From NCBI RefSeq assembly GCF_016424485.1, contig NZ_JAELUP010000103.1, positions 248,001-312,000 of the forward strand: a stretch of DNA of 64,000 bases, written 5' to 3'. The translations under genes and the position numbers were made by a program. How positions within the stretch are numbered: position 1 is the stretch's first letter; each line of letters opens with the position of its first letter. Source of the stretch: Paenibacillus roseus (GTDB lineage Bacteria > Bacillota > Bacilli > Paenibacillales > Paenibacillaceae). Under the pieces are notes generated by a model. It searched no databases and had not been told where the DNA came from. It saw only the letters and a list, made by a program, of their open reading frames with translations. Of this stretch, positions 49,556-58,828 are shown one piece after another.

Positions 49556-50821
49556 ATGAGCACAACAAAAGAAAAAAGCATTGTCGCGGACATATCGCTT
49601 GCTCCGGAAGGACATCTGAAAATTGACTGGGTGAAAGCCCATATGCCGGTGCTCAACCGGATTCGCGAGCAATTTGAGAAGGAGCAGCCTTTCAAAGGGC
49701 TGAAAGTTGTCATTTGCCTCCATCTCGAAGCTAAGACGGCTTATCTGGCCAAGGTCGTTCAAGCGGGCGGCGCCGAGGTTACGATTACAGGGAGCAATCC
49801 GTTGTCTACCCAAGATGATGTATGTGCGGCGCTGGTGGAAGATGGAATCACCGTATTTGCCAAATACAATCCGAACCCTGCCGAGTACAAGGAACTAATT
49901 ATTAAAGCGCTGGAGACGAAGCCGGACCTGATTATCGATGACGGCGGCGATCTTGTCACGATTCTCCATTCGGAGCGCCGTGATCTGCTTGAAGGCTTGC
50001 GCGGGGGCGCAGAAGAGACGACGACAGGTATTGTGCGCCTGAAAGCGCTGGAGAAGGATGGTACGCTGAACTTCCCTATGGTGGCCGTCAATGATGCCTT
50101 CTGCAAATATTTGTTCGATAACCGCTACGGCACGGGACAGTCTGTATGGGACGGCATTAACCGCACCACGAATCTTGTAGTCGCAGGCAAGACGGTTGTC
50201 GTGGTCGGCTACGGCTGGTGCGGCAAAGGTGTGGCGATGCGGGCCAAAGGTCTTGGCGCGAATGTTATCGTGACGGAAATCGATGCAATCAAGGCGGTAG
50301 AAGCGCACATGGATGGCTTTGCCGTCATGCCGATGATCGAAGCTGCAAAGCAAGGGGACTTCTTCGTAACGGTGACAGGCAACCGCGACGTCATTCGCAA
50401 AGAGCATTATGAGGTCATGAAGGACGGGGCGATTCTCTCTAACGCCGGCCACTTCGATGTGGAGGTCAACAAGCCTGAACTGGAGGCGCTAAGCTCCGGC
50501 AAACGCACAGTTCGTCGCAATATTGAAGAATATCAGCTCAAGGATGGCCGCAAATTTTATCTGTTGGCTGAAGGACGTCTCGTTAACCTGGCGGCTGGCG
50601 ACGGCCATCCGGCGGAAATTATGGATATGACGTTTGCGCTGCAAGCGATGTCGCTCAAATATGTCAACGATAACTATGAGTCAATTGGCAGCAAGGTCGT
50701 CAATGTGCCTTACGAGCTTGATGAGCAAGTTGCTCGCTTCAAGCTGGAATCGCTCGGGGCGGGTATCGACAAGCTGACTGATGAGCAAAAATCCTACCTC
50801 GACAGTTGGGAAGAGCATTAA
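49556..50821 (+). CDS. ahcY: S-adenosylhomocysteine hydrolase (short archaeal/Thermotoga-like type)
   Basis: A 421-residue NAD-dependent enzyme that splits S-adenosylhomocysteine to adenosine and homocysteine. LHLEAKTAYLA, DDGGDLVTILH and the substrate/NAD block FCKYLFDNRYGTGQSVWDGI are followed by VVVGYGWCGKGVA, the NAD-binding loop. GHFDVEV and GDGHPAEIMD are near the C-terminus. The ~40-residue insert of the longer eukaryote/proteobacterial type is absent, and the end (LTDEQKSYLDSWEEH) lacks the usual C-terminal Tyr motif. Some short forms prefer inosylhomocysteine. AGGAGG precedes the ATG; a terminator follows. Confidence 0.93.
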   Translation: MSTTKEKSIVADISLAPEGHLKIDWVKAHMPVLNRIREQFEKEQPFKGLKVVICLHLEAKTAYLAKVVQAGGAEVTITGSNPLSTQDDVCAALVEDGITVFAKYNPNPAEYKELIIKALETKPDLIIDDGGDLVTILHSERRDLLEGLRGGAEETTTGIVRLKALEKDGTLNFPMVAVNDAFCKYLFDNRYGTGQSVWDGINRTTNLVVAGKTVVVVGYGWCGKGVAMRAKGLGANVIVTEIDAIKAVEAHMDGFAVMPMIEAAKQGDFFVTVTGNRDVIRKEHYEVMKDGAILSNAGHFDVEVNKPELEALSSGKRTVRRNIEEYQLKDGRKFYLLAEGRLVNLAAGDGHPAEIMDMTFALQAMSLKYVNDNYESIGSKVVNVPYELDEQVARFKLESLGAGIDKLTDEQKSYLDSWEEH

Positions 50822-50948
50822 GAACAGGACTGCAAAGCGGTCTGAGAGTCGAATCCCAGACTGTCTTCGCATTGCTGCCTTGCTTTCTGAAAGTTTTCTA
50901 ATAAAAGGGCCTGATTGGTTGTTTTCATAGGATCCCATAATTTGGTTG

Positions 50949-50981
50949 AAAAAATCCTGCTTATATAAGCAGGATTTTTGT
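50949..50981 (+). terminator. Rho-independent terminator after ahcY
   Basis: AAAAATCCTGCTTA and TAAGCAGGATTTTT form a near-perfect stem with a TA loop, closing ahcY before the mraZ promoter region. About 100 bp upstream, an imperfect palindrome (GTCTGaGAgTCGA...CAGAC) also lies after ahcY. Confidence 0.88.
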
Positions 50982-51005
50982 TTTGTATGGCGAATAATTC
51001 AAGCT

Positions 51006-51035
51006 AAGTGGTGGCAAGTGGGGGAAAGTGGTGGA
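51006..51035 (+). promoter_or_regulatory. MraZ operator: three tandem 10-bp boxes
   Basis: AAGTGGTGGC, AAGTGGGGGA and AAGTGGTGGA follow one another with exactly 10-bp period. Helically phased AAAGTG/TGGG-type triple boxes upstream of mraZ are the known binding site of the MraZ repressor ring in other bacteria. The mraZ start is 26 bp downstream. Confidence 0.78.
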
Positions 51036-51060
51036 TTTAGGGAGAAGGGTGGTGGCCGCG

Positions 51061-51498
51061 ATGTTTATGGGGGAATATCAGCATAGTATCGATGACAAAG
51101 GCCGACTCATTATCCCCGCCAAATTCCGTGAAACCCTCGGTTCCTCGTTCATTGTGACACGCGGCCTTGACAACTGTCTGTTTGTCTACCCGCAAAGCGA
51201 ATGGTCGCAGCTTGAGCAGAAGTTGAAGTCACTGCCGCTGATGAAATCCGATGCCCGCGCCTTTACCCGTTTTTTCTTCTCGGGAGCAACAGAATGCGAG
51301 TTGGACAAGCAGGGCCGGGTCAATCTGCCGGGCAACTTGCTGGCTCATGCCAAGCTGGAGAAGGAATGTATCGTGCTGGGTGTCACCAATCGTGTTGAGA
51401 TTTGGAGCAGGTTGATTTGGGAAAGCTATTCTCAGCAATCGGAGGAAGCTTTCAATGATATCGCCGAGAAGCTCGTTGACTTTGATTTTAACTTTTAA
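51061..51498 (+). CDS. mraZ: Transcriptional regulator MraZ
   Basis: A 145-residue protein with two SpoVT/AbrB-like swapped-hairpin repeats that forms a ring binding upstream of its own operon. Family blocks are FMGEYQHSIDDKGRLIIPAKFRE and the second-repeat ARAFTRFFFSGATECELDKQGRVNLP. The ATG at 51061 gives the normal N-terminus; the open frame to 51028 runs through the operator. AAGGGTGG is the likely ribosome site. It is the first gene of the division and cell-wall cluster. Confidence 0.96.
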   Translation: MFMGEYQHSIDDKGRLIIPAKFRETLGSSFIVTRGLDNCLFVYPQSEWSQLEQKLKSLPLMKSDARAFTRFFFSGATECELDKQGRVNLPGNLLAHAKLEKECIVLGVTNRVEIWSRLIWESYSQQSEEAFNDIAEKLVDFDFNF

Positions 51499-51519
51499 GA
51501 TAGGCCAGGAGGATAAATC

Positions 51520-52470
51520 GTGTTTGAACATATTACGGTGCTGAGGGAGGAAGCAGTCGACGGTTTGGCAATCAAGCCGAACGGCATATACGTAGACTGT
51601 ACCCTTGGCGGAGCCGGACATAGCGAGTTGATTGCGTCCAGGCTCGGAGAAGGCGGCCAATTGATCGCATTTGATCAGGATGACTGGGCGCTAGACAATG
51701 CGCGCAAGCGGCTGGCCCCTTACATGGAGCGGGTTACGCTGGTGCGAAGCAATTTCCGGGAACTGGAGCGCAAGCTGCTGGAACTGGATTTGCCTGTGAA
51801 AGAAGGCATTCCCCAGGTAGACGGTATTTTATTTGACCTGGGTGTCTCCAGTCCTCAACTGGACGAAGCAGAGAGAGGGTTTAGCTATAATCATGATGCA
51901 CCCCTAGATATGAGAATGGACCAGCAGGGAACGCTCACAGCAGAGGAAATTGTCAATGAATGGGATGAGCGCGAAATTTCCCGCATTCTTGCCGATTACG
52001 GGGAGGAGCGTTTTGCCCGCAGCATTGCCCGCCATATTATGCAAGCAAGAGCGAAAGCGCGGATTGTCACTACCGGAGAGCTGGTTGAACTGATCAAGGT
52101 TGGGATTCCGGCTGCCACGCGCAGAAGCGGCCCGCATCCGGCCAAGCGCTCCTTTCAGGCGCTGCGCATTGCTGTTAATGATGAGCTTGGGGCGGAAGAG
52201 GAAGCGCTGCAACAGGCTGTCCGCTGTCTGGCGCCTGGTGGAAGGGCTTCAGTCATTACTTTCCACTCGCTGGAGGATCGGATTTGCAAACAAATATTTG
52301 CCCAGCATTTACAGCGCTGCACTTGCCCGACGGATTTTCCCATGTGTGTATGCGGGCAGCAAGGTGTATTGAAATTGGTCAACCGCAAACCGATTGTGCC
52401 TGGCGAAGAGGAGCTTGCGCTTAATCCGAGGGCCCGTTCGGCCAAGCTGCGGGTTGCGGAGAAGCTGTAG
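51520..52470 (+). CDS. rsmH: 16S rRNA (cytosine(1402)-N4)-methyltransferase RsmH
   Basis: A 316-residue SAM-dependent methyltransferase (MraW) that modifies C1402 of 16S rRNA. The SAM motif is YVDCTLGGAGHS (about 24-35), followed by FDLGVSSPQLDEAERGFSY and DMRMD. KRSFQALRI, FHSLEDRI and the C-terminal NPRARSAKLRVAE are present. The GTG start has CCAGGAGGA upstream. It follows mraZ by 21 bp. Confidence 0.96.
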   Translation: MFEHITVLREEAVDGLAIKPNGIYVDCTLGGAGHSELIASRLGEGGQLIAFDQDDWALDNARKRLAPYMERVTLVRSNFRELERKLLELDLPVKEGIPQVDGILFDLGVSSPQLDEAERGFSYNHDAPLDMRMDQQGTLTAEEIVNEWDEREISRILADYGEERFARSIARHIMQARAKARIVTTGELVELIKVGIPAATRRSGPHPAKRSFQALRIAVNDELGAEEEALQQAVRCLAPGGRASVITFHSLEDRICKQIFAQHLQRCTCPTDFPMCVCGQQGVLKLVNRKPIVPGEEELALNPRARSAKLRVAEKL

Positions 52471-52524
52471 ACTCCATGCAGAAGACTAATACAACCATTT
52501 TGATCGATAGAAAGGGGAAAGTGA

Positions 52525-52887
52525 ATGGCTTACATGCACGGCAATCTGGCACTCAAGCCCAAAAAACAGCCTGAGCAGCCCAGAGTCCAAAGAAAACAAA
52601 CCGTTGTCCGCCGCAAATCAATTCCTGTTCAAGAAAAGCTTCTTTATCTGTTCACCATTTTAGTCTGTGTCTTTGTGGCGGGGGCCATCATTTTCCGGTA
52701 TGCGCAAATCTATCAGATCAATCTGGATATTAAAGAACTCAACAGGCAACAAGTTGAAATGTCGGCGGATATCAAGGAATTGCAAAAACAGGTGGAGCAG
52801 CTTAGCGACCCGGAGGTTATTCGTAAAAAAGCGATGGATCAGGGGATGGTTCAGTCAGAGGAGCCGATTACTGTAAAAGTGAATTAA
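52525..52887 (+). CDS. ftsL: Cell division protein FtsL
   Basis: A 120-residue bitopic protein. A basic cytosolic N-terminus (RVQRKQTVVRRKS) is followed by one membrane helix (LLYLFTILVCVFVAGAIIF, about 38-56) and a leucine-zipper coiled coil (DIKELNRQQVEMSADIKELQ) ending in a DPEVIRKKAMDQGM-type septal motif. It should pair with DivIC in the divisome. AAGGGGAAAG precedes the ATG. Position between rsmH and pbpB confirms the identity. Confidence 0.93.
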   Translation: MAYMHGNLALKPKKQPEQPRVQRKQTVVRRKSIPVQEKLLYLFTILVCVFVAGAIIFRYAQIYQINLDIKELNRQQVEMSADIKELQKQVEQLSDPEVIRKKAMDQGMVQSEEPITVKVN

Positions 52888-52906
52888 TCAACAAGGGTGA
52901 GGTGCT

Positions 52907-55207
52907 ATGACGAAACGAATCAAGCTAAGAACATTGCTGGTGGGAGGGGTCATCACCCTCCTTTTTCTTGTTTTGATCATACGTGTTTATTTTGTACAGG
53001 TTGCACATGCTGATTTCTGGCTGGGCAAGGCCCGGGAAGTATGGGCGACGTCGGAACCCTTGAAGGCTGTACGGGGAACCATTACCGACCGGGACGGCAA
53101 TATATTGGCCATGGATGCCCCGGCATACACCGTCTCGATCAACCCGAACGTCCTTCACAAGCTCAATATTGCAGACAAGGTAGTGGAGAGATTCCATGCC
53201 ATAATCGGCAAATCGGTTGAAGGCCTGCGCAACGACGTCAATGCGAAGAGGGATAATGGGGAATACGTCATCAATCGTGAAATCCATAATGAAGGCTGGA
53301 AGATGGAGAAAGAACTCGCAGATCAAATCAGAGAATTTCGAGATGAGCTGCGGGAGCAAACCGGACAAAAAGATGTCGGGATTACGCTGTTAGACGATCA
53401 GAAGCGCTACTATCCTAAACAAAATATGGCGTCTCATCTGCTTGGCTACGTACAGAAGAACGATTCGGCCGTTTACGGAATCGAATCCCTCTATGACGAG
53501 GCATTGCGGGGACAGGACGGTTATATCAAATATGAAAAGGACGGCAAGCGGGTTCAGCTCGCGGACGGCGAGGTGGAATATAAGCCCGCTGTCGATGGTA
53601 AAAATTTGCGTCTCACCATCAATACCGAAATCCAGTATTATGTGGAAGAGGCTATCAAGGAATCTTATCAAAAATACCAGCCAAAGAGCATTACGGCGAT
53701 AGCCGCCGATCCGAACACGATGGAGATTCTCGGGATGGCGAGCTATCCGAATTTTAATCCTAATATTTATTGGGAAACAAAGGATCAGGCGGCCTTTTAC
53801 AATCATCCCGTCAAGCAGTTGATTGAGCCGGGTTCAACCTTCAAAATTGTGACGCTGGCTGCTGCCGTGCAGGAAGGGCTTTTCAATCCGGACGATACCT
53901 ATGTCTCAGGCTCAATTAAAGTTCCGGGAGCTACGCTCCGTGACGTCAAACGCGGCGGCTGGGGGACCATCTCTTATTTGCAGGGTCTGAAATATTCGAG
54001 TAACGTCGCCTTCGTCAAGCTTGGTTATGAAAAACTTGGCGCGGAAAAATTCAAAAACTATATTACCAATTTCGGCTTTGGCGAGAAAACAGGCATTGAG
54101 CAGCCTGGAGAGTTAAAGGGGAGAATTGACTTCAACTGGCCAAGCGAAGTGGCGACAGCTACTTACGGACAAGGCAAGGTGCAGGTGACTCCGATTCAGC
54201 AAGTGGCGGCAGTAGCTGCTGTGGCCAACGGAGGGCGGCTGATGGAACCTCACCTGGTCAAGCAAATTGAGGACCCGGTAACGAAGACGACGCAAGTGAT
54301 TCAGCCGAAGGTGGTTCGTCAGGTCATCTCGGAGGAAACTTCGAAGAAGGTCGGGGAATATTTGGAGCAGGTCGTATCGGATGGTACAGGCCGCAATGCC
54401 CAAATCGAAGGATATCGTATTGCAGGGAAGACAGGGACAGCTCAAAAGGTAAGCGGCGGTAAAGGTTATTCTGAAAATAAGTTCATTGTTTCCTTTATTG
54501 GCTACGCTCCGGTGGAAAACCCGAAAATTGTTGTGTATGTTGTTGTTGACGAACCGAATGATCCGAATGCCGGTGGAGGTAAAGTAGCGGCTCCTGTATT
54601 CCAGAGCATTGTGGAAAAGAGCTTGCGTCACCTCGGCGTCATGCCGAGCGTTCAGCCGGATCAGCAGGAAGGGCAGGGACGCAGAAAAAGCGTTACGCTG
54701 CCAAATGTCGTGTCTATGAAACTTACACAGGCTACGAATGAAATGCAAAAACGGGCTTTGAACTTTGAAATCGTAGGCAAAGGAAAAACGGTTCTGCAAC
54801 AAATTCCGAAGGCGGGTACGACGGTGCCGGGCACTCAGCGTATTTATCTCATAACTGAAGAACGCAAGCAAATGGCTATCCCGGACATGCACAAGCTGCC
54901 GCTGCGGGATGTACTGGAGGTTTGCTCGCTGCTTGACGTCAGATGTGTGACGGAAGGAGAAGGCTTTGTCGTCTCGCAGGTGCAGGAGACGCAAGGCAAG
55001 GAGACGGTGCTCAAGCTGAAGCTGGAACCGCCGGAAGGTATTCCTGAAAAGGAGCAGCCAGAGGATAATCAGCAGGACGGGGAGAGCGCAAATACAGGCC
55101 ATGGAGATGACCCCGCTAATGTGGAGAATGCGGATCCCCAAAATAGCGGTACGAATAAGCCTGATGGTCATGATCACGGTGAGACGGCCGGGGAATTGCC
55201 TGGCTAG
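52907..55207 (+). CDS. pbpB: Septal penicillin-binding protein 2B (class B transpeptidase) with two PASTA domains
   Basis: A 766-residue bitopic class B PBP that cross-links septal peptidoglycan. An N-terminal membrane helix (about 9-28) and dimerisation domain precede the transpeptidase. The active site is intact: Ser310-Thr-Phe-Lys313, SSN 364-366 and KTG 508-510. Two C-terminal PASTA domains (about 596-715) and a ~55-residue acidic, Gly/Asn/His-rich tail follow. It starts 19 bp after ftsL with AGGGTGAGG upstream. A hairpin lies between it and spoVD. Confidence 0.95.
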   Translation: MTKRIKLRTLLVGGVITLLFLVLIIRVYFVQVAHADFWLGKAREVWATSEPLKAVRGTITDRDGNILAMDAPAYTVSINPNVLHKLNIADKVVERFHAIIGKSVEGLRNDVNAKRDNGEYVINREIHNEGWKMEKELADQIREFRDELREQTGQKDVGITLLDDQKRYYPKQNMASHLLGYVQKNDSAVYGIESLYDEALRGQDGYIKYEKDGKRVQLADGEVEYKPAVDGKNLRLTINTEIQYYVEEAIKESYQKYQPKSITAIAADPNTMEILGMASYPNFNPNIYWETKDQAAFYNHPVKQLIEPGSTFKIVTLAAAVQEGLFNPDDTYVSGSIKVPGATLRDVKRGGWGTISYLQGLKYSSNVAFVKLGYEKLGAEKFKNYITNFGFGEKTGIEQPGELKGRIDFNWPSEVATATYGQGKVQVTPIQQVAAVAAVANGGRLMEPHLVKQIEDPVTKTTQVIQPKVVRQVISEETSKKVGEYLEQVVSDGTGRNAQIEGYRIAGKTGTAQKVSGGKGYSENKFIVSFIGYAPVENPKIVVYVVVDEPNDPNAGGGKVAAPVFQSIVEKSLRHLGVMPSVQPDQQEGQGRRKSVTLPNVVSMKLTQATNEMQKRALNFEIVGKGKTVLQQIPKAGTTVPGTQRIYLITEERKQMAIPDMHKLPLRDVLEVCSLLDVRCVTEGEGFVVSQVQETQGKETVLKLKLEPPEGIPEKEQPEDNQQDGESANTGHGDDPANVENADPQNSGTNKPDGHDHGETAGELPG

Positions 55208-55209
55208 TC

Positions 55210-55244
55210 CATGACAGGCAGGTCAGTGCTGACTGCCTGTCATG
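55210..55244 (+). terminator. Intergenic hairpin between pbpB and spoVD
   Basis: CATGACAGGCAgGTCAG (55210-55226) pairs with CTGACTGCCTGTCATG (55229-55244) with one bulged G. There is no clear T run after it, so it may be a weak terminator or RNA-processing hairpin. It separates the vegetative pbpB part of the cluster from spoVD. Confidence 0.6.
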
Positions 55245-55325
55245 CTTGTTCTATCCCCCCGATTTTTCGAATAGGCTGAAATTGTAGCAACACCGCAATG
55301 AGGCTGCTTCGGAAGGGGGAGGCTT

Positions 55326-57266
55326 GTGAGAGTATCGAGTGTAACGGTCAGAAGAAGACTGCTGACGGTGCTTGTATGTGCAATCGTTGCTTTTATAGCT
55401 TTGGTTATCAGGCTGGGTTACGTACAGCTGGTGAAAGGAACTGAGTTGGCTGAAAAGGCGGAGGATTCGTGGAGACGCAACATCCCGTTCTCTGCCAAGC
55501 GGGGAGAGATACTGGATCGCAATGGAGAAAGGCTGGCGTATAACATCAGTTCGCCATCCGTCATGGCAATCCCCGTGCAGGTAAAGGAAAAGGAAACAAC
55601 CGCCCGGCTTCTGGCCAAGGCGCTTGATATGCCTGAAGAGAAAATCTATCAAATGGTGACCAAGCGCCAGTTCATTGTAAATATTCAGCCCGGAGGCCGG
55701 AAGATTACGCTTGAGAAGGCGCAGGAAATTCGCGATCTGAATTTGCCGGGTATTGTTGTCGCCGAGGATAACAAACGCGCATATCCATTCGGCAATCTCG
55801 CAGCGCATGTACTCGGCTTCACAGGCATTCAGAATCAAGGACTTACCGGAGTCGAGCAGATTTATGACAAGAGGTTAAGGGGCATCTCCGGCAGCGTATC
55901 CTTTCTCTCCGACGCGGCTGGCCGCCTTATGCCAGGATCGAGCGATACGTATCAGAAGCCGCGCGATGGACTGAATTTGCAGCTGACTCTCGACAAGAAG
56001 GTGCAGACGATAATCGAGCGCGAGATGGACCAAGCGATGGTTCAGCATCAGGCGAACAGTGTATTTGCTATTGCCATGAATCCAAAGACAGGTGAAATAC
56101 TTGGGATGGGCAGCAGGCCAACCTTCGAGCCAGACAAATTCCGCGAAGTCACTCCGGAGGTATACAATCGGAATCTGCCGGTATGGATGACTTATGAGCC
56201 GGGTTCCACGTTCAAGATTATTACCCTGTCTGCGGCAATTGAAGAAGGCAAGGTTGATTTGAAGAATGAGCGGTTCTTTGATCCGGGGGCTATAGAGGTT
56301 GCGGGCGCTCGTCTTCGCTGCTGGAAACGGGGCGGCCATGGATCGCAGACGTTTCTGGAGGTAGTGGAGAACTCTTGCAACCCGGGATTTGTCACCCTTG
56401 GCAACAGACTGGGCAAGGATACGCTGTTCCAATATATCCGTAATTTCGGCTTCGGAACAAAGACAGGGATCGATATGCAAGGAGAGGCTTCGGGGATTTT
56501 GTTCAAACCAAGCCAGGTAGGGCCGGTAGAACTGGCAACGACAGCTTTTGGCCAAGGGGTATCGGTAACGCCGATTCAACAGATAGCGGCTGTGTCTGCA
56601 GCGATAAATGGCGGCTATCTGTACCAGCCGCATGTCGCCAAGGCCTGGATCAACCCAGAGACTGGAGAGACAGTCGAGGAAATCAAGCCGAACCTGGTGC
56701 GCAAGGTCATCTCGGAGGAGACATCGAAGCAGGTTCGTGAAGCGCTGGAGAGTGTGGTTGCCAAAGGTACCGGACGCAATGCCTTCATTGACGGCTATCG
56801 TGTCGGGGGCAAGACGGGGACTGCCCAGAAGGTTATTAACGGCCGATATTCAGCTAGCGAGCATATTGTATCGTTTATCGGATTTGCTCCTGCGGATGAC
56901 CCTCAGCTGATCGTCTACGTGGCGGTCGACAACCCGAAAGGCATCCAGTTCGGGGGCGTGGTTGCCGCTCCAATCGTGAAACGAATCATGACGGATGCGC
57001 TCGTGGCGTTGGACGTGCCGCGCCGCAGCGGCCAGATTGAACGGAAATACAATTATGGCGATACGCCGATCGTCACGGTTCCCAATCTGGTAGGAAAGAC
57101 AGTCTCGGAGCTGTATGAGGATTTGAATATGAACTTTAACCTGGCTTCCGCAGGCACAGGCAATGTTGTCATCCGACAGGCGCCGGCGGCCGGGGAGCGA
57201 GTGGAGCGCGGTTCTACAATCCGCATATATCTTGCTCCAGAAGATGATGGAAATCACGTCCATTGA
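55326..57266 (+). CDS. spoVD: Stage V sporulation protein D-type class B PBP
   Basis: A 646-residue class B transpeptidase closely related to pbpB. One N-terminal membrane helix (about 11-34) is followed by the dimerisation domain and transpeptidase with Ser294-Thr-Phe-Lys297, SCN 350-352 and KTG 496-498. One C-terminal PASTA domain (about 580-640) follows. In B. subtilis SpoVD makes the spore cortex with SpoVE. The GTG start has GGAAGGGGGAGG upstream. Tandem duplication with pbpB is the Bacillales arrangement. Confidence 0.92.
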   Translation: MRVSSVTVRRRLLTVLVCAIVAFIALVIRLGYVQLVKGTELAEKAEDSWRRNIPFSAKRGEILDRNGERLAYNISSPSVMAIPVQVKEKETTARLLAKALDMPEEKIYQMVTKRQFIVNIQPGGRKITLEKAQEIRDLNLPGIVVAEDNKRAYPFGNLAAHVLGFTGIQNQGLTGVEQIYDKRLRGISGSVSFLSDAAGRLMPGSSDTYQKPRDGLNLQLTLDKKVQTIIEREMDQAMVQHQANSVFAIAMNPKTGEILGMGSRPTFEPDKFREVTPEVYNRNLPVWMTYEPGSTFKIITLSAAIEEGKVDLKNERFFDPGAIEVAGARLRCWKRGGHGSQTFLEVVENSCNPGFVTLGNRLGKDTLFQYIRNFGFGTKTGIDMQGEASGILFKPSQVGPVELATTAFGQGVSVTPIQQIAAVSAAINGGYLYQPHVAKAWINPETGETVEEIKPNLVRKVISEETSKQVREALESVVAKGTGRNAFIDGYRVGGKTGTAQKVINGRYSASEHIVSFIGFAPADDPQLIVYVAVDNPKGIQFGGVVAAPIVKRIMTDALVALDVPRRSGQIERKYNYGDTPIVTVPNLVGKTVSELYEDLNMNFNLASAGTGNVVIRQAPAAGERVERGSTIRIYLAPEDDGNHVH

Positions 57267-57340
57267 CAATAATGAATTCTAACGGAATGATTAATCAAGT
57301 ATCCTGATTTGGATGCTGCATACAGAAGGAGGTCAGTACC

Positions 57341-58828
57341 ATGAGGCTGGATGAGCTATCCGAACATTTTTTAACCTCACAGCTTATCGGGGATGGAGCC
57401 CTTATAATAAATGGAATCGAAACGGATTCACGCAAGGCAGGTCCGGGAAATCTTTTTATTTGCTTGCCGGGTCATACGGTAGACGGACATGATTATGCCG
57501 GCGATGCCATCGCAAAAGGCGCTGCAGCGCTCGTAGTGGAGCGTTTGCTGCCATTGGAAGTGCCTCAGCTTCTTGTAAAGGACAGCCGGCAAGCAATGGC
57601 GGTTCTCTCGAATGCCTTTTTCGGAACGCCTTCTCGGCGGCTCAAGCTGATCGGGGTGACGGGAACAAACGGCAAGACAACTACTACCTATTTGATCGAG
57701 CGAATTTTAAACGATGCGGGCAGCAAGCCGGGCGTAATCGGAACCATTGAGATGCGCTACGCGGGTCAGGTGTTCCCGATGTCCGGAACGACGCCGGAAG
57801 CGCTGGATTTGCAGCGCTCCTTGAATCATATGGCAGAAGCGGGAACCGACTACTGTGTCATGGAAGTTTCCTCGCATGCGCTTGAGCAGGGCCGGGTGAA
57901 GGGTTGCCATTATCGCACAGCGATTTTTACCAATCTGACTCAGGATCACCTGGATTATCACGGCTCGATGGATCAGTACGCAGCCGCCAAGGGGCTGCTG
58001 TTCTCCCGTCTTGGCAATGAATACGCTCAGGCGGAAAGCGAGCGGTCGTATGCGGTGTTCAATGCGGATGATCCTGCCAGCCGCCAGCTTTCTGGATTGA
58101 CATCCGCAGAAGTGATTACATACGGCATTGATTCAGAAGCGGATGTACGCGCTTCGCAAATCCGGATTACAGCCAAAGGCACCTCCTTTATCGTTCATAC
58201 GTTTAAAGGGGAAGCGGAAATTACGATGCAGATGGTCGGCAAGTTCAACATATACAATGCATTGGCTGCTATCACGGCAGGGTTAATTGAAGGGATTCCG
58301 CTGGGGCAATTGAAGCGCAGTCTGGAGAGTGTGTCCGGCGTACCGGGACGCGTAGAGGCAGTCGATGGCGGGCAGCCGTTTGCGGTCATTGTGGACTACG
58401 CCCATACGCCCGACGGACTTGATAATGTGCTCCGCGCCGTGAAGGAATTCGCGCCCGGCCAAATTGTATGTGTATTTGGCTGCGGAGGCGACCGGGATCG
58501 GACAAAGCGGCCGCTGATGGGGAAAATTGCTGCGCGTTATGCAGATTACACCATCGTGACGTCTGATAATCCGCGGGCCGAGGAGCCGTCCGGCATCCTG
58601 CGCGAAATTGAGCAAGGACTGATCGAGGACGGAATTTCCACGGAGCGCTATACGCTGATTGAAGACCGCAAGCAGGCGATTCAAAAAGCGGTTGAAATGG
58701 CAAGCCCTGACGATGTAGTATTGATTGCGGGGAAAGGTCATGAAACCTACCAGATCATCGGCGAGCAAACGGTTGATTTTGATGATCGCCTAATAGCTAA
58801 AGAAGCGATAAGGAGTCTTGGATTGTGA
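57341..58828 (+). CDS. murE: UDP-MurNAc-tripeptide synthetase MurE (meso-diaminopimelate adding)
   Basis: A 495-residue cytosolic Mur ligase that adds the third residue of the stem peptide. The ATP loop is GVTGTNGKTTTTYL (about 107-120), the carbamylated-Lys region follows, and the substrate motif TSDNPRAEEPSG (about 408-419) contains DNPR. DNPR marks meso-DAP rather than Lys ligases, so the wall is predicted to contain meso-DAP. AGAAGGAGG precedes the ATG. It overlaps murF by 4 bp (GTGA). Confidence 0.95.
   Translation: MRLDELSEHFLTSQLIGDGALIINGIETDSRKAGPGNLFICLPGHTVDGHDYAGDAIAKGAAALVVERLLPLEVPQLLVKDSRQAMAVLSNAFFGTPSRRLKLIGVTGTNGKTTTTYLIERILNDAGSKPGVIGTIEMRYAGQVFPMSGTTPEALDLQRSLNHMAEAGTDYCVMEVSSHALEQGRVKGCHYRTAIFTNLTQDHLDYHGSMDQYAAAKGLLFSRLGNEYAQAESERSYAVFNADDPASRQLSGLTSAEVITYGIDSEADVRASQIRITAKGTSFIVHTFKGEAEITMQMVGKFNIYNALAAITAGLIEGIPLGQLKRSLESVSGVPGRVEAVDGGQPFAVIVDYAHTPDGLDNVLRAVKEFAPGQIVCVFGCGGDRDRTKRPLMGKIAARYADYTIVTSDNPRAEEPSGILREIEQGLIEDGISTERYTLIEDRKQAIQKAVEMASPDDVVLIAGKGHETYQIIGEQTVDFDDRLIAKEAIRSLGL

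Noticed and set aside
50838..50870. GAGTCGAATCCCAGACT looked like a tRNA T-arm
   Set aside because: There is no acceptor stem, anticodon arm or CCA end around it; it is an imperfect palindrome after ahcY.
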